Below are positions 18,166 through 27,379 of a DNA stretch of 64,000 nt, piece after piece (within the stretch, counting starts at the first letter, position 1; every line of letters begins with the position of its first letter). The DNA is from Bacteroidota bacterium (GTDB lineage Bacteria > Bacteroidota > Bacteroidia > Cytophagales > Cyclobacteriaceae): NCBI GenBank assembly GCA_027592755.1, contig JAQCLE010000004.1, forward strand, positions 30,731 to 94,730, written 5' to 3'. The position numbers and the translations under genes were made by a program. The notes below the pieces were generated by a model. It worked only from the letters and a program-made list of their open reading frames with translations, was not told the DNA's origin and searched no databases.

Positions 18166-18900
18166 ATGAGAATACTTGGGATAATTCCATCTCGATTTGG
18201 CTCAACAAGGTTTCCAGGAAAACCATTGATTGATATCGAGGGTAAATCAATGATTCAACGGGTATACCAGCAGGCCATTCAATCTAGTTGTCTTTCCAAT
18301 TTGATTGTGGCTACGGACGATAATAGAATTTTCAATCATGTTGTAGACTTTGGGGGCCATGTAATTATGACCTCATCTAAACATCAAAACGGAACTGAAC
18401 GATGTGGTGAGGTCATCAGTACCATAGTGGACGAATATGATTTTGTGGTAAATATTCAGGGAGATGAGCCCTTCATTTCTCCTGATCAAATTGACTTGTT
18501 GTGCACCAACCTTGACCAAGACATTGAGGTTGCAACCCTTGTAAAGCAGGAATTTGATAAGAACATGTTTACGAATCCAAATTGTATCAAGGCAGTTTTC
18601 GACAATTTAGATTTTGCCATCTATTTCAGCCGGTCCGGGATACCGTATTCCCAAAATAGATCAGAAAACGATGGCTTTTTTAAACACATCGGAATTTATG
18701 CCTACCGTTTTGACATATTAAAGACAATTGCCCACCTACCGCCGGGTGTATTGGAACTAGCGGAATCATTGGAACAACTTCGATGGCTGGAAAATGGTTT
18801 TAAGATCAAAATATTAGAGACCTTCATACAATCTCAAAGCATTGATACGCCAAATGATTTGGAAAAACTGATTAAGAATATTAATCTAATAAATTTGTAA
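18166..18900 (+). CDS. kdsB: 3-deoxy-manno-octulosonate cytidylyltransferase
   Basis: It activates Kdo with CTP for lipopolysaccharide inner-core synthesis in the cytoplasm. The nucleotide-binding N-terminus IPSRFGSTRFPGKPLIDIEG, the ATDDNRI segment, NGTERCGEV, VVNIQGDEPFISPDQIDLL and the substrate-binding HIGIYAYRFDIL, LESLEQLRWLENG (here LAESLEQLRWLENG) are all present. The length of 244 residues matches the family. It starts one base after the NfeD-type gene, so the two are co-transcribed. Its presence supports a Gram-negative organism with Kdo-containing LPS. Confidence 0.97.
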   Translation: MRILGIIPSRFGSTRFPGKPLIDIEGKSMIQRVYQQAIQSSCLSNLIVATDDNRIFNHVVDFGGHVIMTSSKHQNGTERCGEVISTIVDEYDFVVNIQGDEPFISPDQIDLLCTNLDQDIEVATLVKQEFDKNMFTNPNCIKAVFDNLDFAIYFSRSGIPYSQNRSENDGFFKHIGIYAYRFDILKTIAHLPPGVLELAESLEQLRWLENGFKIKILETFIQSQSIDTPNDLEKLIKNINLINL

Positions 18901-18986
18901 TTCTTACCGCGATTAATCATTTAGCTTAAATTTCATCTAAATCTCAAATGGATTTGTTTAAAGTCTTTCATTTGACAGCAACAAGT

Positions 18987-18994
18987 TATCTTCG
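18987..18994 (+). promoter_or_regulatory. Possible -7 box for adk (one mismatch)
   Basis: TATCTTCG differs from TAnnTTTG at one base and lies 21 bases before the adk start. A TTTG at 18971-18974 is only 12 bases upstream, shorter than the usual spacing. Confidence 0.3.
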
Positions 18995-19015
18995 CAATAA
19001 CAAAAGTTCGATTTC

Positions 19016-19588
19016 ATGTTAAATATCGTACTATTCGGACCTCCGGGTGCTGGTAAGGGAACTCAAAGCGAGAAAATAATTGCCAAATATAGGCTAACGC
19101 ATATCTCAACAGGTGATCTTTTCAGAAATCATCTTGGTGAGGGTACAGCACTTGGTTTAGAAGCAAAGAAATATATGAATGAGGGCAAATTGGTGCCTGA
19201 CGCCCTGGTCATTGATATGGTGGAAGTTAAAATCCGGGAGACTCGAGATGCCTATGGCTTTATTTTTGATGGATTTCCGAGAACAGTGGAGCAAGCAAAA
19301 GCCCTTGATAAAGTAATGAGGAAATTTAATTATGAGATTAGTGGCATGGTTGCGCTTGAGGTCCCAGAAAAGGAATTGAAAAAGAGGATAAAGCTGCGTG
19401 CTTTAACCAGCGGAAGGGTAGATGATCAGGATGATGAAAAAATCAATACAAGAATCAGGGTTTATGAAGAAGAGACCTTACCCGTAGCTAAATATTATCA
19501 ACAACAAGGAAAATACCAGGGAGTCTCAGGCATTGGGTCAATTGATAATATTTTCAAAGAGATCGCCCGGGTAATTGATCTCATTTGA
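19016..19588 (+). CDS. adk: Adenylate kinase
   Basis: It interconverts 2 ADP with ATP and AMP. The Walker A loop FGPPGAGKGTQ lies at residues 7-17, followed by the AMP-binding ISTGDLFRNHL, FDGFPRTVEQAKALD and the lid arginines RVDDQDDEKINTRI. At 190 residues it is the short-lid form without the four-cysteine zinc LID, common in Bacteroidota. It stands alone in front of obgE, with 62 bases between them. It is soluble and cytoplasmic. Confidence 0.97.
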   Translation: MLNIVLFGPPGAGKGTQSEKIIAKYRLTHISTGDLFRNHLGEGTALGLEAKKYMNEGKLVPDALVIDMVEVKIRETRDAYGFIFDGFPRTVEQAKALDKVMRKFNYEISGMVALEVPEKELKKRIKLRALTSGRVDDQDDEKINTRIRVYEEETLPVAKYYQQQGKYQGVSGIGSIDNIFKEIARVIDLI

Positions 19589-19650
19589 TCAAGATCTTCC
19601 CCTGAACAAATCTTTCTTAATCGATGTATTCTCATGATATTAAATAAATA

Positions 19651-20640
19651 ATGGCCTCGTCCAATTTTATTGATTATGTAAATATATTTTGCCGATCGGG
19701 TGCTGGCGGTTCAGGTTCTGCTCACTTCCGCCGGGAGAAGTTTGTTCCAAAGGGCGGACCAGACGGAGGTGATGGAGGTCGAGGTGGACACATCATTCTA
19801 AGAGGTAATAAACAGCTTTGGACTCTAATCCACCTGAAATACCGAAAGCATATCCACGCGGATAGTGGTAAACCTGGGGAGGGGGGTTGTCGCTCTGGAG
19901 CGCATGGAGATGATATCATTCTTGATGTACCTCTTGGAACAATTGCCAAAGACGCTGAAAGTGGTAAGGTAATGGCAGAAGTGCTTGATGAAGCACAAGA
20001 AGTCATTCTTATAAACGGAGGTCGCGGTGGCTTGGGGAATTATAATTTTAAGACAGCAACAAACCAATCTCCCAGACATGCCCAGTTGGGTGATCCAACT
20101 ACTGAAGCATGGGTGATCCTGGAACTTAAACTCCTGGCTGATGTCGGTCTGGTGGGATTTCCTAATGCCGGAAAATCGACTCTTTTATCAGTGATGTCTG
20201 AAGCTAAACCAGAAATCGCGGACTATCCATTTACAACGCTCACACCCAACCTTGGTGTAGTTGCCTACCGCGATCACATGTCATTTGTCATGGCTGATAT
20301 TCCAGGCATAATAGAAGGTGCTTCTCAAGGGAAAGGTTTAGGTATTAGGTTTTTACGCCATATTGAACGGAATTCTATTCTGCTTTATATGATCGCTTCA
20401 GACTCAAAAGATATTAGAGCAGAATATAACACTCTGAAAAAGGAACTGAAACGCTACAATCCGGAATTATTAGATAAAGCATCCCTTTTGGCCATCTCCA
20501 AATCTGATTTACTGGATCAGGAATTAATGGATGAGATCAAAAAAGAACTCCCGTCAGGGATAAAATTCGTTTTTATTTCCAGTGTAATGCAGCAAGGACT
20601 CCTCGATTTGAAAGATCTAATCTGGAAAGCTCTTAATTAA
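19651..20640 (+). CDS. obgE: Obg/CgtA GTPase
   Basis: A ribosome-associated GTPase that acts in 50S assembly and stress response. The N-terminal Obg fold (~1-157) is glycine-rich, with [20 protein letters not shown] and [12 protein letters not shown]. The G domain has G1 [11 protein letters not shown] (~165-175), switch [13 protein letters not shown]3 DIPGIIEG and G4 SKSD. The length of 329 residues lacks the variable C-terminal OCT domain, as in many Bacteroidota. It follows adk in the same direction and its stop shares four bases with the convergent ispD stop. Confidence 0.97.
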   Translation: MASSNFIDYVNIFCRSGAGGSGSAHFRREKFVPKGGPDGGDGGRGGHIILRGNKQLWTLIHLKYRKHIHADSGKPGEGGCRSGAHGDDIILDVPLGTIAKDAESGKVMAEVLDEAQEVILINGGRGGLGNYNFKTATNQSPRHAQLGDPTTEAWVILELKLLADVGLVGFPNAGKSTLLSVMSEAKPEIADYPFTTLTPNLGVVAYRDHMSFVMADIPGIIEGASQGKGLGIRFLRHIERNSILLYMIASDSKDIRAEYNTLKKELKRYNPELLDKASLLAISKSDLLDQELMDEIKKELPSGIKFVFISSVMQQGLLDLKDLIWKALN

Positions 20641-21317
20641 TTTACTGACATAGTCTTATTTAACAGAGTCTCTGCAATCAACAAATCCTCAGAAGAGGTA
20701 ATCTTGATGTTTTGATAGTCACCATCGACGAGATTAATCTTCAGGCCATAATTCTCAGCCACTGAGGCATCATCGGTAAGAGAAGCATTAAATTCCACAC
20801 TATATGCTTCTTTAAGTTCATCAACTTTAAAAACCTGAGGGGTTTGTATTATCATGAAGTTACTGCGATCCTCTGCTATCGTGCCTCCGGCATTTATCCT
20901 GCGGATTGATTCTTTTAAAGGTACTGACAACACTGCACTTCCACTTTCGGAAGCAATCTCAAAGGCATTTCGAATCAGTTTTGGATTAATAACCGGTCTT
21001 ACACCATCATGCACCGCTACAAGCCCCTTGCCTTCGATTGAATTCAAACCATTTTTTACGGATTGGAAACGTGTACTACCACCTGAAACCAACTTGTGCG
21101 GAACATCAAAATCATATTCAAGTGATAATTTCGTCCAGGTGCTGAAATGAGAAACGGGTAATACCAGGATAATCTCAAGCTTATGATCATACTTATAGAA
21201 TCTAGTAAGTGTATGCATAAGTATGGGCAATCCAGCAACAGAAATGAACTGTTTTGGCAAATTAGAATCCATTCGCTTGCCAAGGCCACCTGCGACGATA
21301 AGGGCGTATTTCTTCAT
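20637..21317 (-). CDS. ispD: 2-C-methyl-D-erythritol 4-phosphate cytidylyltransferase
   Basis: Third step of the MEP isoprenoid pathway: CTP is coupled to methylerythritol 4-phosphate. The N-terminal CTP loop [20 protein letters not shown] contains the key G, R and K residues. [16 protein letters not shown] (metal/CTP binding) and [17 protein letters not shown] follow, and TDDASVAE closes the site. The length of 226 residues is typical. It is upstream of nothing obvious on its strand; queA lies 60 bases upstream in the same orientation and may share its transcript. Confidence 0.96.
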   Translation of the reverse strand: MKKYALIVAGGLGKRMDSNLPKQFISVAGLPILMHTLTRFYKYDHKLEIILVLPVSHFSTWTKLSLEYDFDVPHKLVSGGSTRFQSVKNGLNSIEGKGLVAVHDGVRPVINPKLIRNAFEIASESGSAVLSVPLKESIRRINAGGTIAEDRSNFMIIQTPQVFKVDELKEAYSVEFNASLTDDASVAENYGLKINLVDGDYQNIKITSSEDLLIAETLLNKTMSVN

Positions 21318-21377
21318 ATTGAGGGAATTAACTCAAAAAGGAACCCAAATGTAAAAGAGGAAACTGAAACCAGAGAC

Positions 21378-22424
21378 CTATATTATGAGCATAGCATCGC
21401 CGTAGCTGAAGAATCTGTACTTCTCCTTAATGGCGATTTTGTAAGCATCCCTAATTAAATCGTAACCGCCAAATGCGCAGGCCATCATTAATAGTGTGCT
21501 TTCTGGCATGTGAAAATTAGACACCAGGGCGTTGCAAATTTTGAATTCGTATTCAGGAAAAATGAACTTGTCAGTCCAACCTTCGTTTTCTTTTAACCTG
21601 TTATTGGCTGAAACAGATGATTCGAGTGCTCTCATCACTGTTGTACCAATGGCACAAATTCTGCGCTTATCATCAAGACGCTCATTTACAAGTTTCACAG
21701 TTTCCGAATAAACCTTAAAGTTCTCAGAATCCATTTTGTGCTTCGTCAAGTCCTCAACATCAACAGGACGAAAAGTACCAAGCCCAATGTGCAACGTTAT
21801 TGGGCTTATGTCGATGCCTTTTAGTTCGAGACGCTTCAATAATTGACGTGTGAAATGTAATCCTGCGGTAGGAGCGGCAACAGCGCCGACATGCTTTGCG
21901 AAAATCGTTTGAAAACGTTCCCTATCTTCGGGTTCAGTTTTGCGCTTGATATATTTAGGTAGAGGCGTTTCTCCTAAAGCATCAATCAAACCATCAAATT
22001 CTTCATCGGAGCCATCATACAGGAAGCGAATTGTCCTTCCTCTTGATGTTGTATTGTCAATTACTTCAGCCACTAATTCCCCTTCACCGAAATAGAGCTT
22101 ATTCCCAACCCGTATTTTCCGGGCAGGATCCACAAGAACGTCCCATAGATGCATCTCTTTATTAAGTTCTCTCAATAAAAAAACTTCAATTTTCGCACCT
22201 GTTTTTTCTTTATTACCGTATAACCTTGCTGGAAACACTTTGGTGTCGTTGACTATGAAACAATCCCTGTCATCAAAATAATCTACAAGATCCTTGAATA
22301 TTTTGTGCTCAATTTCACCAGTGTCCTTATGAATAACCATAAGCCGGGACTCATCTCGGTTTTCACATGGATACAATGCAACAAGACCTGGGGGTAGATC
22401 GAATTTAAATTCTGATAGTTTCAT
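21378..22424 (-). CDS. queA: S-adenosylmethionine:tRNA ribosyltransferase-isomerase
   Basis: It makes epoxyqueuosine in the wobble position of GUN-anticodon tRNAs. The protein opens [20 protein letters not shown], followed by [31 protein letters not shown], the conserved APTAGLHFT and [11 protein letters not shown], and the C-terminal [12 protein letters not shown]. The length of 348 residues is normal. A consensus -7 box embedded in an inverted repeat lies 47 bases upstream. It is divergent from the MacB-like permease gene, and ispD lies downstream on the same strand. Confidence 0.97.
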   Translation of the reverse strand: MKLSEFKFDLPPGLVALYPCENRDESRLMVIHKDTGEIEHKIFKDLVDYFDDRDCFIVNDTKVFPARLYGNKEKTGAKIEVFLLRELNKEMHLWDVLVDPARKIRVGNKLYFGEGELVAEVIDNTTSRGRTIRFLYDGSDEEFDGLIDALGETPLPKYIKRKTEPEDRERFQTIFAKHVGAVAAPTAGLHFTRQLLKRLELKGIDISPITLHIGLGTFRPVDVEDLTKHKMDSENFKVYSETVKLVNERLDDKRRICAIGTTVMRALESSVSANNRLKENEGWTDKFIFPEYEFKICNALVSNFHMPESTLLMMACAFGGYDLIRDAYKIAIKEKYRFFSYGDAMLII

Positions 22425-22467
22425 AAAATATTACGGTATTAAATGAGGGATAGGATTTGATAAGAGG

Positions 22468-22490
22468 GCGCAAAGTTAAGTATTTTGCGC
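22468..22490 (-). promoter_or_regulatory. Inverted repeat containing the candidate queA -7 box
   Basis: GCGCAAA (22468-22474) and TTTGCGC (22484-22490) are perfect inverted repeats with a 9-base spacer. On the minus strand TAACTTTG (22478-22471), a perfect TAnnTTTG match, lies 47 bases before queA. It may be the promoter with an overlapping operator between divergent genes. Confidence 0.4.
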
Positions 22491-22525
22491 AAATAGAAGC
22501 GTGACAAAATTTATTTTCCAATAGT

Positions 22526-23791
22526 ATGAAAAGCTCATTGAACTTTATCTGGCAAATAATTGAAAGTTTTCGATTCGCAGGTAATGCTTTAAGAGCAAAT
22601 CTTCTTCGCACAACGCTTTCACTTCTCGGCGTAACAATTGGAATTTTCGCAATAATAGCAGTTTTTACCGTCGTTGACTCACTTGAAAAATCCATTAAAG
22701 ACAGTCTTGATTTCCTCGGCACTGGGAATATCAATGTTGAGAAATGGCCCTACGGATTCGGTGGCGGTCCTTATCCATGGTGGAAGTATGCAAGTCGACC
22801 TAATCCGGATTATGACGAATATGAATTTCTTGTGGAGAATGTCAAAAATTTCCAGGCGATAGCAATTATTGTGCGGAGAAACAATGTACCACTCAAACAT
22901 GAAAGCAATAGCTCAGAAGGGAACAACCTTATTGGAATTGTATATGACCACAAAGATGTTTTTGAGATACCCATGGCTACAGGCAGATATTTTACGCTAC
23001 AGGAAATGGGAAATGCCAGCAATGTTGTCATAATAGGAGACCGTGTAAGGCAAGAGCTGTTTCCTTTTACAACGGCAATCGGAAAGGACATAAAAATAAA
23101 AGGTTTGGCATATCATGTAATTGGGACTATGGAAGAAGAGGGAGAAGGTTTTCTCGATACTCCTACCAATGACAATGCCGTCTATATACCCTATAAGTCT
23201 TTTACTAAACTTTATTACACCGGCCGAAGACGCGGTATAGGGAGTTCGATAACCATAAAGGGTCTTGAGGACGATCAGAATCTCTACAATTTGGAAGCAG
23301 AACTAAAAGGCCTTATGCGAAGAAAAAGAAGTTTAAAGCCGAAAGAAGAGGATGACTTCGCACTTAATCGACCGGAAGCAATATCGAACTTCATCAGTGT
23401 CACATTTGGTGCCCTCTGGCTTGGAGGGTGGGTTATCGGGGGATTTTCGATATTAATTGGTGGATTTGGTATTGCCAATATCATGTTCGTTTCAGTGAAA
23501 GAACGCACCCCTATCATTGGAATTCAAAAGTCGTTGGGAGCCAAAAATTATTTTATCCTTAGTCAATTTCTTTTCGAGTCAATCTTTCTGAGTGTTCTCG
23601 GCGGTTCGATTGGTATCCTTCTGGTATATCTTGCCAGTTTTATCGATTTGGGTTCTTTGGATATTATTTTGAGTGTGAAAAATATTATGATTGGTCTGGG
23701 TGTTTCAGTGATAGTGGGGACCTTGTCCGGCATTATCCCGGCAGCTGCCGCAGCAAGAATGGATCCTGTTGAGGCGATTAGAACCCAATGA
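22526..23791 (+). CDS. ABC transporter permease, MacB/FtsX type
   Basis: The N-terminal anchor lies in ALRANLLRTTLSLLGVTIGI (~22-41) and IFAIIAVF, followed by a MacB periplasmic core domain of about 230 residues. Three C-terminal helices begin at FGALWLGGWVIGGFSILIGG and contain NIMFVSVKERTPIIGIQKSL, the coupling region that touches the ATPase. It ends with AARMDPVEAIRTQ, a motif shared by almost all MacB-like permeases. The cognate ATP-binding subunit is not encoded next to it, so the ATPase must be supplied in trans. The substrate is unknown: export of a lipoprotein or peptide, or mechanotransmission, are possible. Confidence 0.9.
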   Translation: MKSSLNFIWQIIESFRFAGNALRANLLRTTLSLLGVTIGIFAIIAVFTVVDSLEKSIKDSLDFLGTGNINVEKWPYGFGGGPYPWWKYASRPNPDYDEYEFLVENVKNFQAIAIIVRRNNVPLKHESNSSEGNNLIGIVYDHKDVFEIPMATGRYFTLQEMGNASNVVIIGDRVRQELFPFTTAIGKDIKIKGLAYHVIGTMEEEGEGFLDTPTNDNAVYIPYKSFTKLYYTGRRRGIGSSITIKGLEDDQNLYNLEAELKGLMRRKRSLKPKEEDDFALNRPEAISNFISVTFGALWLGGWVIGGFSILIGGFGIANIMFVSVKERTPIIGIQKSLGAKNYFILSQFLFESIFLSVLGGSIGILLVYLASFIDLGSLDIILSVKNIMIGLGVSVIVGTLSGIIPAAAAARMDPVEAIRTQ

Positions 23792-23826
23792 TAGATTTTT
23801 GCGGAATGATCTCTAATTGAGATGAA

Positions 23827-24333
23827 TTACTTCCACAAGTTTGGTTCCTCAATCATGCCATAGGAATGATCTTTGTATAATTTGAGACTCCTCACCTGGT
23901 CTTCTTTGCTGAAATGTACCAGCTGGATTTGATCTTCAAATTTTTCTAACATGATGTTGTTTTCAATCCCAATAAGTCTCAACTGATCTACATTGGAGAT
24001 TTCTATGAATGTCCACAAAGCCAATCCCTCGATTTCACTACCGAGGTAGTCATATTCAGTTTGGTAATCATTCACCCAAATCTTCAGGTTTTCTTCCAAA
24101 TAATCTTCAACCCATTTGTCAAGTTTTGGTTTTTGATTAGGATCGAGCACATTAATTGATTCCGCGTGCTTTTCAGCCAAGGTCAACTCAAGATCATCAA
24201 GAAACATTCGAACCGATATCTCAATTGTCTTCTTTTCCTGGTTATAGGCCATTTCGCTAATGCTTACATGAAATGGGTGCAGATTGATTAAAATCAGTCC
24301 AATTATTTCGGTAAAAAGTTTTATGGCTATCAT
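23827..24333 (-). CDS. DUF6702 family exported protein
   Basis: A short leader is followed by HPFHVSISEMAYNQEKKTIE, the start of the Bacteroidota DUF6702 family, and ISVRMFLDDLELTLAEKHAE. The rest is predicted beta-rich (YDYLGSEIEGLALWTFIEIS). These proteins are usually found, as here, next to a HupE/UreJ-type membrane protein and an M1 peptidase; the neighbouring genes lie divergently at 24397. The name suggests only conservation: a role with the membrane protein at the cell envelope is inference. I use the ATG at 24333; a TTG precedes it by one codon. Confidence 0.75.
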   Translation of the reverse strand: MIAIKLFTEIIGLILINLHPFHVSISEMAYNQEKKTIEISVRMFLDDLELTLAEKHAESINVLDPNQKPKLDKWVEDYLEENLKIWVNDYQTEYDYLGSEIEGLALWTFIEISNVDQLRLIGIENNIMLEKFEDQIQLVHFSKEDQVRSLKLYKDHSYGMIEEPNLWK

Positions 24334-24396
24334 CAAAAGATAATTAGATTTTAAAATTAGCCGTTAATTGCAATTTTTGTACCGCATTAAACTTAA

Positions 24397-24981
24397 ATGA
24401 TGTCGGAGTTCGGGCTTTACTTCAATCTTGGGACCGAGCATATCTTAGATATTAGAGGATATGATCATATCCTTTTTGTCATATCGTTGTGTGTATTGTA
24501 CTCAATTGCAGATTGGAGGAAAGTACTCATTCTTGTGACAGCTTTCACAATTGGCCATAGCATAACGCTGGCGCTTGCAACGCTGGGAATAATCACGATG
24601 GATTTGAAGCTTATTGAGTTTCTCATTCCTGTAACAATTTTCATCACCGCAGTTTCAAATCTTTTTTCAAGTGAGACCGTTGAACGATCTAAAGTTCAAA
24701 TTAACTACGTATACGCTTCTTTTTTCGGGCTTATTCATGGCATGGGATTTTCCAGTTACCTAAAAAGTTTATTGGGCAACGATACTTCGATATTCACGAA
24801 ACTTTTTTCTTTCAATCTGGGGATAGAAGTTGGTCAGGCCTTAATTGTGGGCATTTTTCTGGGTGTAACTGCCATTTTCCAGTCTATATTTAAGGTCAGT
24901 AATCGAGACTGGATTACGATTATTTCATCGGCAATTGCTGGCATTGCATTGACAATGATGATTGAGAATAAATTTTGGTGA
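24397..24981 (+). CDS. HupE/UreJ-like membrane protein
   Basis: A 194-residue protein with about six membrane segments. The signature is GTEHILDIRGYDHILFVISL at the N-terminus, AFTIGHSITLALATLG in the middle and FGLIHGMGFSSYLKSLLG later. The conserved histidines (H15, H25 region, GHS, HGMGF) suggest metal handling, as in the nickel/cobalt permease-related HupE/UreJ family. The ion is not known for the Bacteroidota group. It is divergent from the DUF6702 gene and separated by 15 bases from the M1 peptidase gene downstream, which supports one functional unit. Confidence 0.82.
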   Translation: MMSEFGLYFNLGTEHILDIRGYDHILFVISLCVLYSIADWRKVLILVTAFTIGHSITLALATLGIITMDLKLIEFLIPVTIFITAVSNLFSSETVERSKVQINYVYASFFGLIHGMGFSSYLKSLLGNDTSIFTKLFSFNLGIEVGQALIVGIFLGVTAIFQSIFKVSNRDWITIISSAIAGIALTMMIENKFW

Positions 24982-24996
24982 TGATAAAACCTAAAA

Positions 24997-27204
24997 ATGA
25001 TGAGAAAACTATTTGTATTACTAATCCTGGGAACACCGGGGTTTCTTGCCTTTCCCCAGGAAAAATGGGGAAGTAAATTCGAACAATTAGGGACGACGCT
25101 TCCTACACCCAATAGCTATCGAACGGCATCTGGAGCGCCAGGAAAGGAATACTGGCAGCAGCGAGCTGATTACACAATTTCCGTTGAGTTAGATGATGAG
25201 AACCAAAGAATATCAGGTACCGAAACAATTACCTATTTCAACAATTCGCCCGACCAATTGAATTATCTCTGGCTGCAGCTTGATCAAAATATGAGGGGTA
25301 AAGATTCAAACACACCCTTAGTGAGATCGAGCCGGATGAGGTCCGAGATATCAGGGAAACAGCTATCAACCATGTTTGATGATTGGGACTATGATGGGGG
25401 ATTTAACATAACATCAGTCGCTGATAATAAAAATAACGACCTCCAATTCACAGTAAATAAGACCATGATTAGGGTTGAACTTCCACAACCACTTGAATCT
25501 GGCGGGGAATATTCATTCAATGTTGGGTGGTGGTACAATGTCAATGACCGTATGAAAGACGATGGTCGGAGTGGTTACGAATATTTTGCCGAAGACGGGA
25601 ATTACCTCTACACCATAGCCCAATTCTATCCTCGCATGGCGGTTTATGATGATGTGACGGGGTGGCAAAACAAGCAGTTCCTTGGGCAGGGTGAGTTTGC
25701 TCTCACTTTTGGTAACTACAATGTTAAAATTACGGTTCCTACCGACCATATTGTTGGTGCAACAGGAACATTGCAAAATCCGGAAGATGTGCTTTCGGCC
25801 AGTGAAAGACAAAAATTTGAGATGGCTAAGAAAGCCTTTGACAAACCAGTAATTATTGTCTCAGAAGCAGATGCACGAAAAAAGGAGAAAGGCAAATCGC
25901 AGAATAAAACAACCTGGGAGTACAATGCCGATAACGTAAGGGATTTTGCTTTTGCAACATCAAGAAAATTCATTTGGGATGCAATGGCAGTCAATATCGG
26001 CGATAAATCACCTTTGGCGATGTCCTATTACCCAAAAGAAGGAAACCCACTTTGGGAATTGGAATCTACCAGGGCTGTGGCCAACACGCTAATTACCTAC
26101 TCGAAATACACCATCGATTACCCATACCCGGTGGCCATTTCAGTTCATACCGCCTCTATTGGGATGGAGTATCCTATGATTTGTTTCAATTATGGTAGAC
26201 CCAAAGAAGACGGCACCTATTCCGATGCAGTAAAATGGGGTATGATTGGTGTAATTGTCCATGAAGTGGGACACAACTTCTTTCCAATGATCATTAATAG
26301 TGATGAACGTCAATGGACATGGATGGACGAAGGACTCAACTCTTTTATTCAGTCTCTTTGTGAAAGGGAGTATTATCCAGGTAAACCACTGGCTCGGGGA
26401 ACCGCTACGAGCATGATCAATTACATGAAAGGGAATAAAGAATTTCAGCGCCCAATCATGACCAACTCAGAACAAATCCTGCAATTTGGTAACAATGCTT
26501 ATGGCAAGCCAGCTGCGGCTTTATGGATACTTCGACAAACAATAATGGGCCCCGAACTTTTTGACTATGCCTTCAAGGAATATTCGAGGAGGTGGGCATT
26601 TAAACACCCTTCACCTGCGGATTTTTTCAGGACTATGGAGGATGCGTCGGCAGTTGATCTCGACTGGTTTTGGAATGGATGGTTCTATACCACAGATCAT
26701 GTAGATATCTCAGTTGATAATGTGAGATGGTTTAAAATGGAGGTTGATGAAAAAAGCTTCGAAAAGCGTGCCCAGGGTGAGATTAAGAACTCCAGGCCAG
26801 AAGGGCTTCCTGCAAGTTTTGAAGAGGTGGCTGAGACTTTTATGTTTAGCGATACCCGTGGTTATGAATACCAAGAATTTAGGAACACATTGGATGACGA
26901 TGCAATTAAAAAGAATAACGCCTCCAAAAACTTTTATGAAATCACTTTTAAGAATAAAGGAGGCCTTGTTATGCCCCTTATCATCGAATGGACCTATGCT
27001 GATGGGTCGACGGAGATAGAAAGGGTCCCGGCGGAAATCTGGAGGTTAAATGAAAATGAGGTTACGAAAGTTTTTGCTAAGGCGAAGGAGGTTACCAACA
27101 TATCATTGGATCCATTTAAAGAAACGGCTGATACTTATACTAATGATAATGTCTTTCCGAGGGTAGAAGAACCCTCGCGATTTAACCGTTTTCAGGAAAA
27201 ATAG
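24997..27204 (+). CDS. M1 family zinc metallopeptidase (exported)
   Basis: A leader (MRKLFVLLILGTPGFLAFPQ) is followed by a ~730-residue gluzincin. The zinc site HEVGHNFFP supplies H422, E423 and H426, and WMDEGLNSF supplies E445 eighteen residues later. The usual exopeptidase GxMEN is replaced by IGMEYPMICF, as in the Bacteroidota subgroup of M1. An N-terminal beta-sandwich (residues ~40-260) precedes the catalytic domain, and a C-terminal beta domain begins near 600. It is probably periplasmic or outer-membrane associated and trims peptides. It is the last gene of the HupE-like cluster. Confidence 0.92.
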   Translation: MMRKLFVLLILGTPGFLAFPQEKWGSKFEQLGTTLPTPNSYRTASGAPGKEYWQQRADYTISVELDDENQRISGTETITYFNNSPDQLNYLWLQLDQNMRGKDSNTPLVRSSRMRSEISGKQLSTMFDDWDYDGGFNITSVADNKNNDLQFTVNKTMIRVELPQPLESGGEYSFNVGWWYNVNDRMKDDGRSGYEYFAEDGNYLYTIAQFYPRMAVYDDVTGWQNKQFLGQGEFALTFGNYNVKITVPTDHIVGATGTLQNPEDVLSASERQKFEMAKKAFDKPVIIVSEADARKKEKGKSQNKTTWEYNADNVRDFAFATSRKFIWDAMAVNIGDKSPLAMSYYPKEGNPLWELESTRAVANTLITYSKYTIDYPYPVAISVHTASIGMEYPMICFNYGRPKEDGTYSDAVKWGMIGVIVHEVGHNFFPMIINSDERQWTWMDEGLNSFIQSLCEREYYPGKPLARGTATSMINYMKGNKEFQRPIMTNSEQILQFGNNAYGKPAAALWILRQTIMGPELFDYAFKEYSRRWAFKHPSPADFFRTMEDASAVDLDWFWNGWFYTTDHVDISVDNVRWFKMEVDEKSFEKRAQGEIKNSRPEGLPASFEEVAETFMFSDTRGYEYQEFRNTLDDDAIKKNNASKNFYEITFKNKGGLVMPLIIEWTYADGSTEIERVPAEIWRLNENEVTKVFAKAKEVTNISLDPFKETADTYTNDNVFPRVEEPSRFNRFQEK

Positions 27205-27212
27205 CTCACTGG

Positions 27213-27250
27213 ATTGCCCTCCCGAAATGTCTCGGGACAAGCAGGGCAAT
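27213..27250. repeat. Palindromic REP-like repeat (copy 1)
   Basis: The outer arms ATTGCCCT (27213-27220) and AGGGCAAT (27243-27250) enclose inner arms CCCGA and TCGGG. The following bases, GACAAGAAGAAGAGC, resemble those after the second repeat unit at 29323-29365 (GACAAAAGAAGAG). The rest of the gap to 27379 holds a short imperfect hairpin, AACGCGGGGTCGCGTT, and no gene. Confidence 0.65.
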
Positions 27251-27379
27251 GACAAGAAGAAGAGCGAATGGGCAGCACGTCTCATTGCTTTTGATGAAAG
27301 CGACCCGACATGTGTTCTTCTTAACGCGGGGTCGCGTTGCAGACCCCATTGGGACATCAGTAGGGTCGTTCCTGATAGC

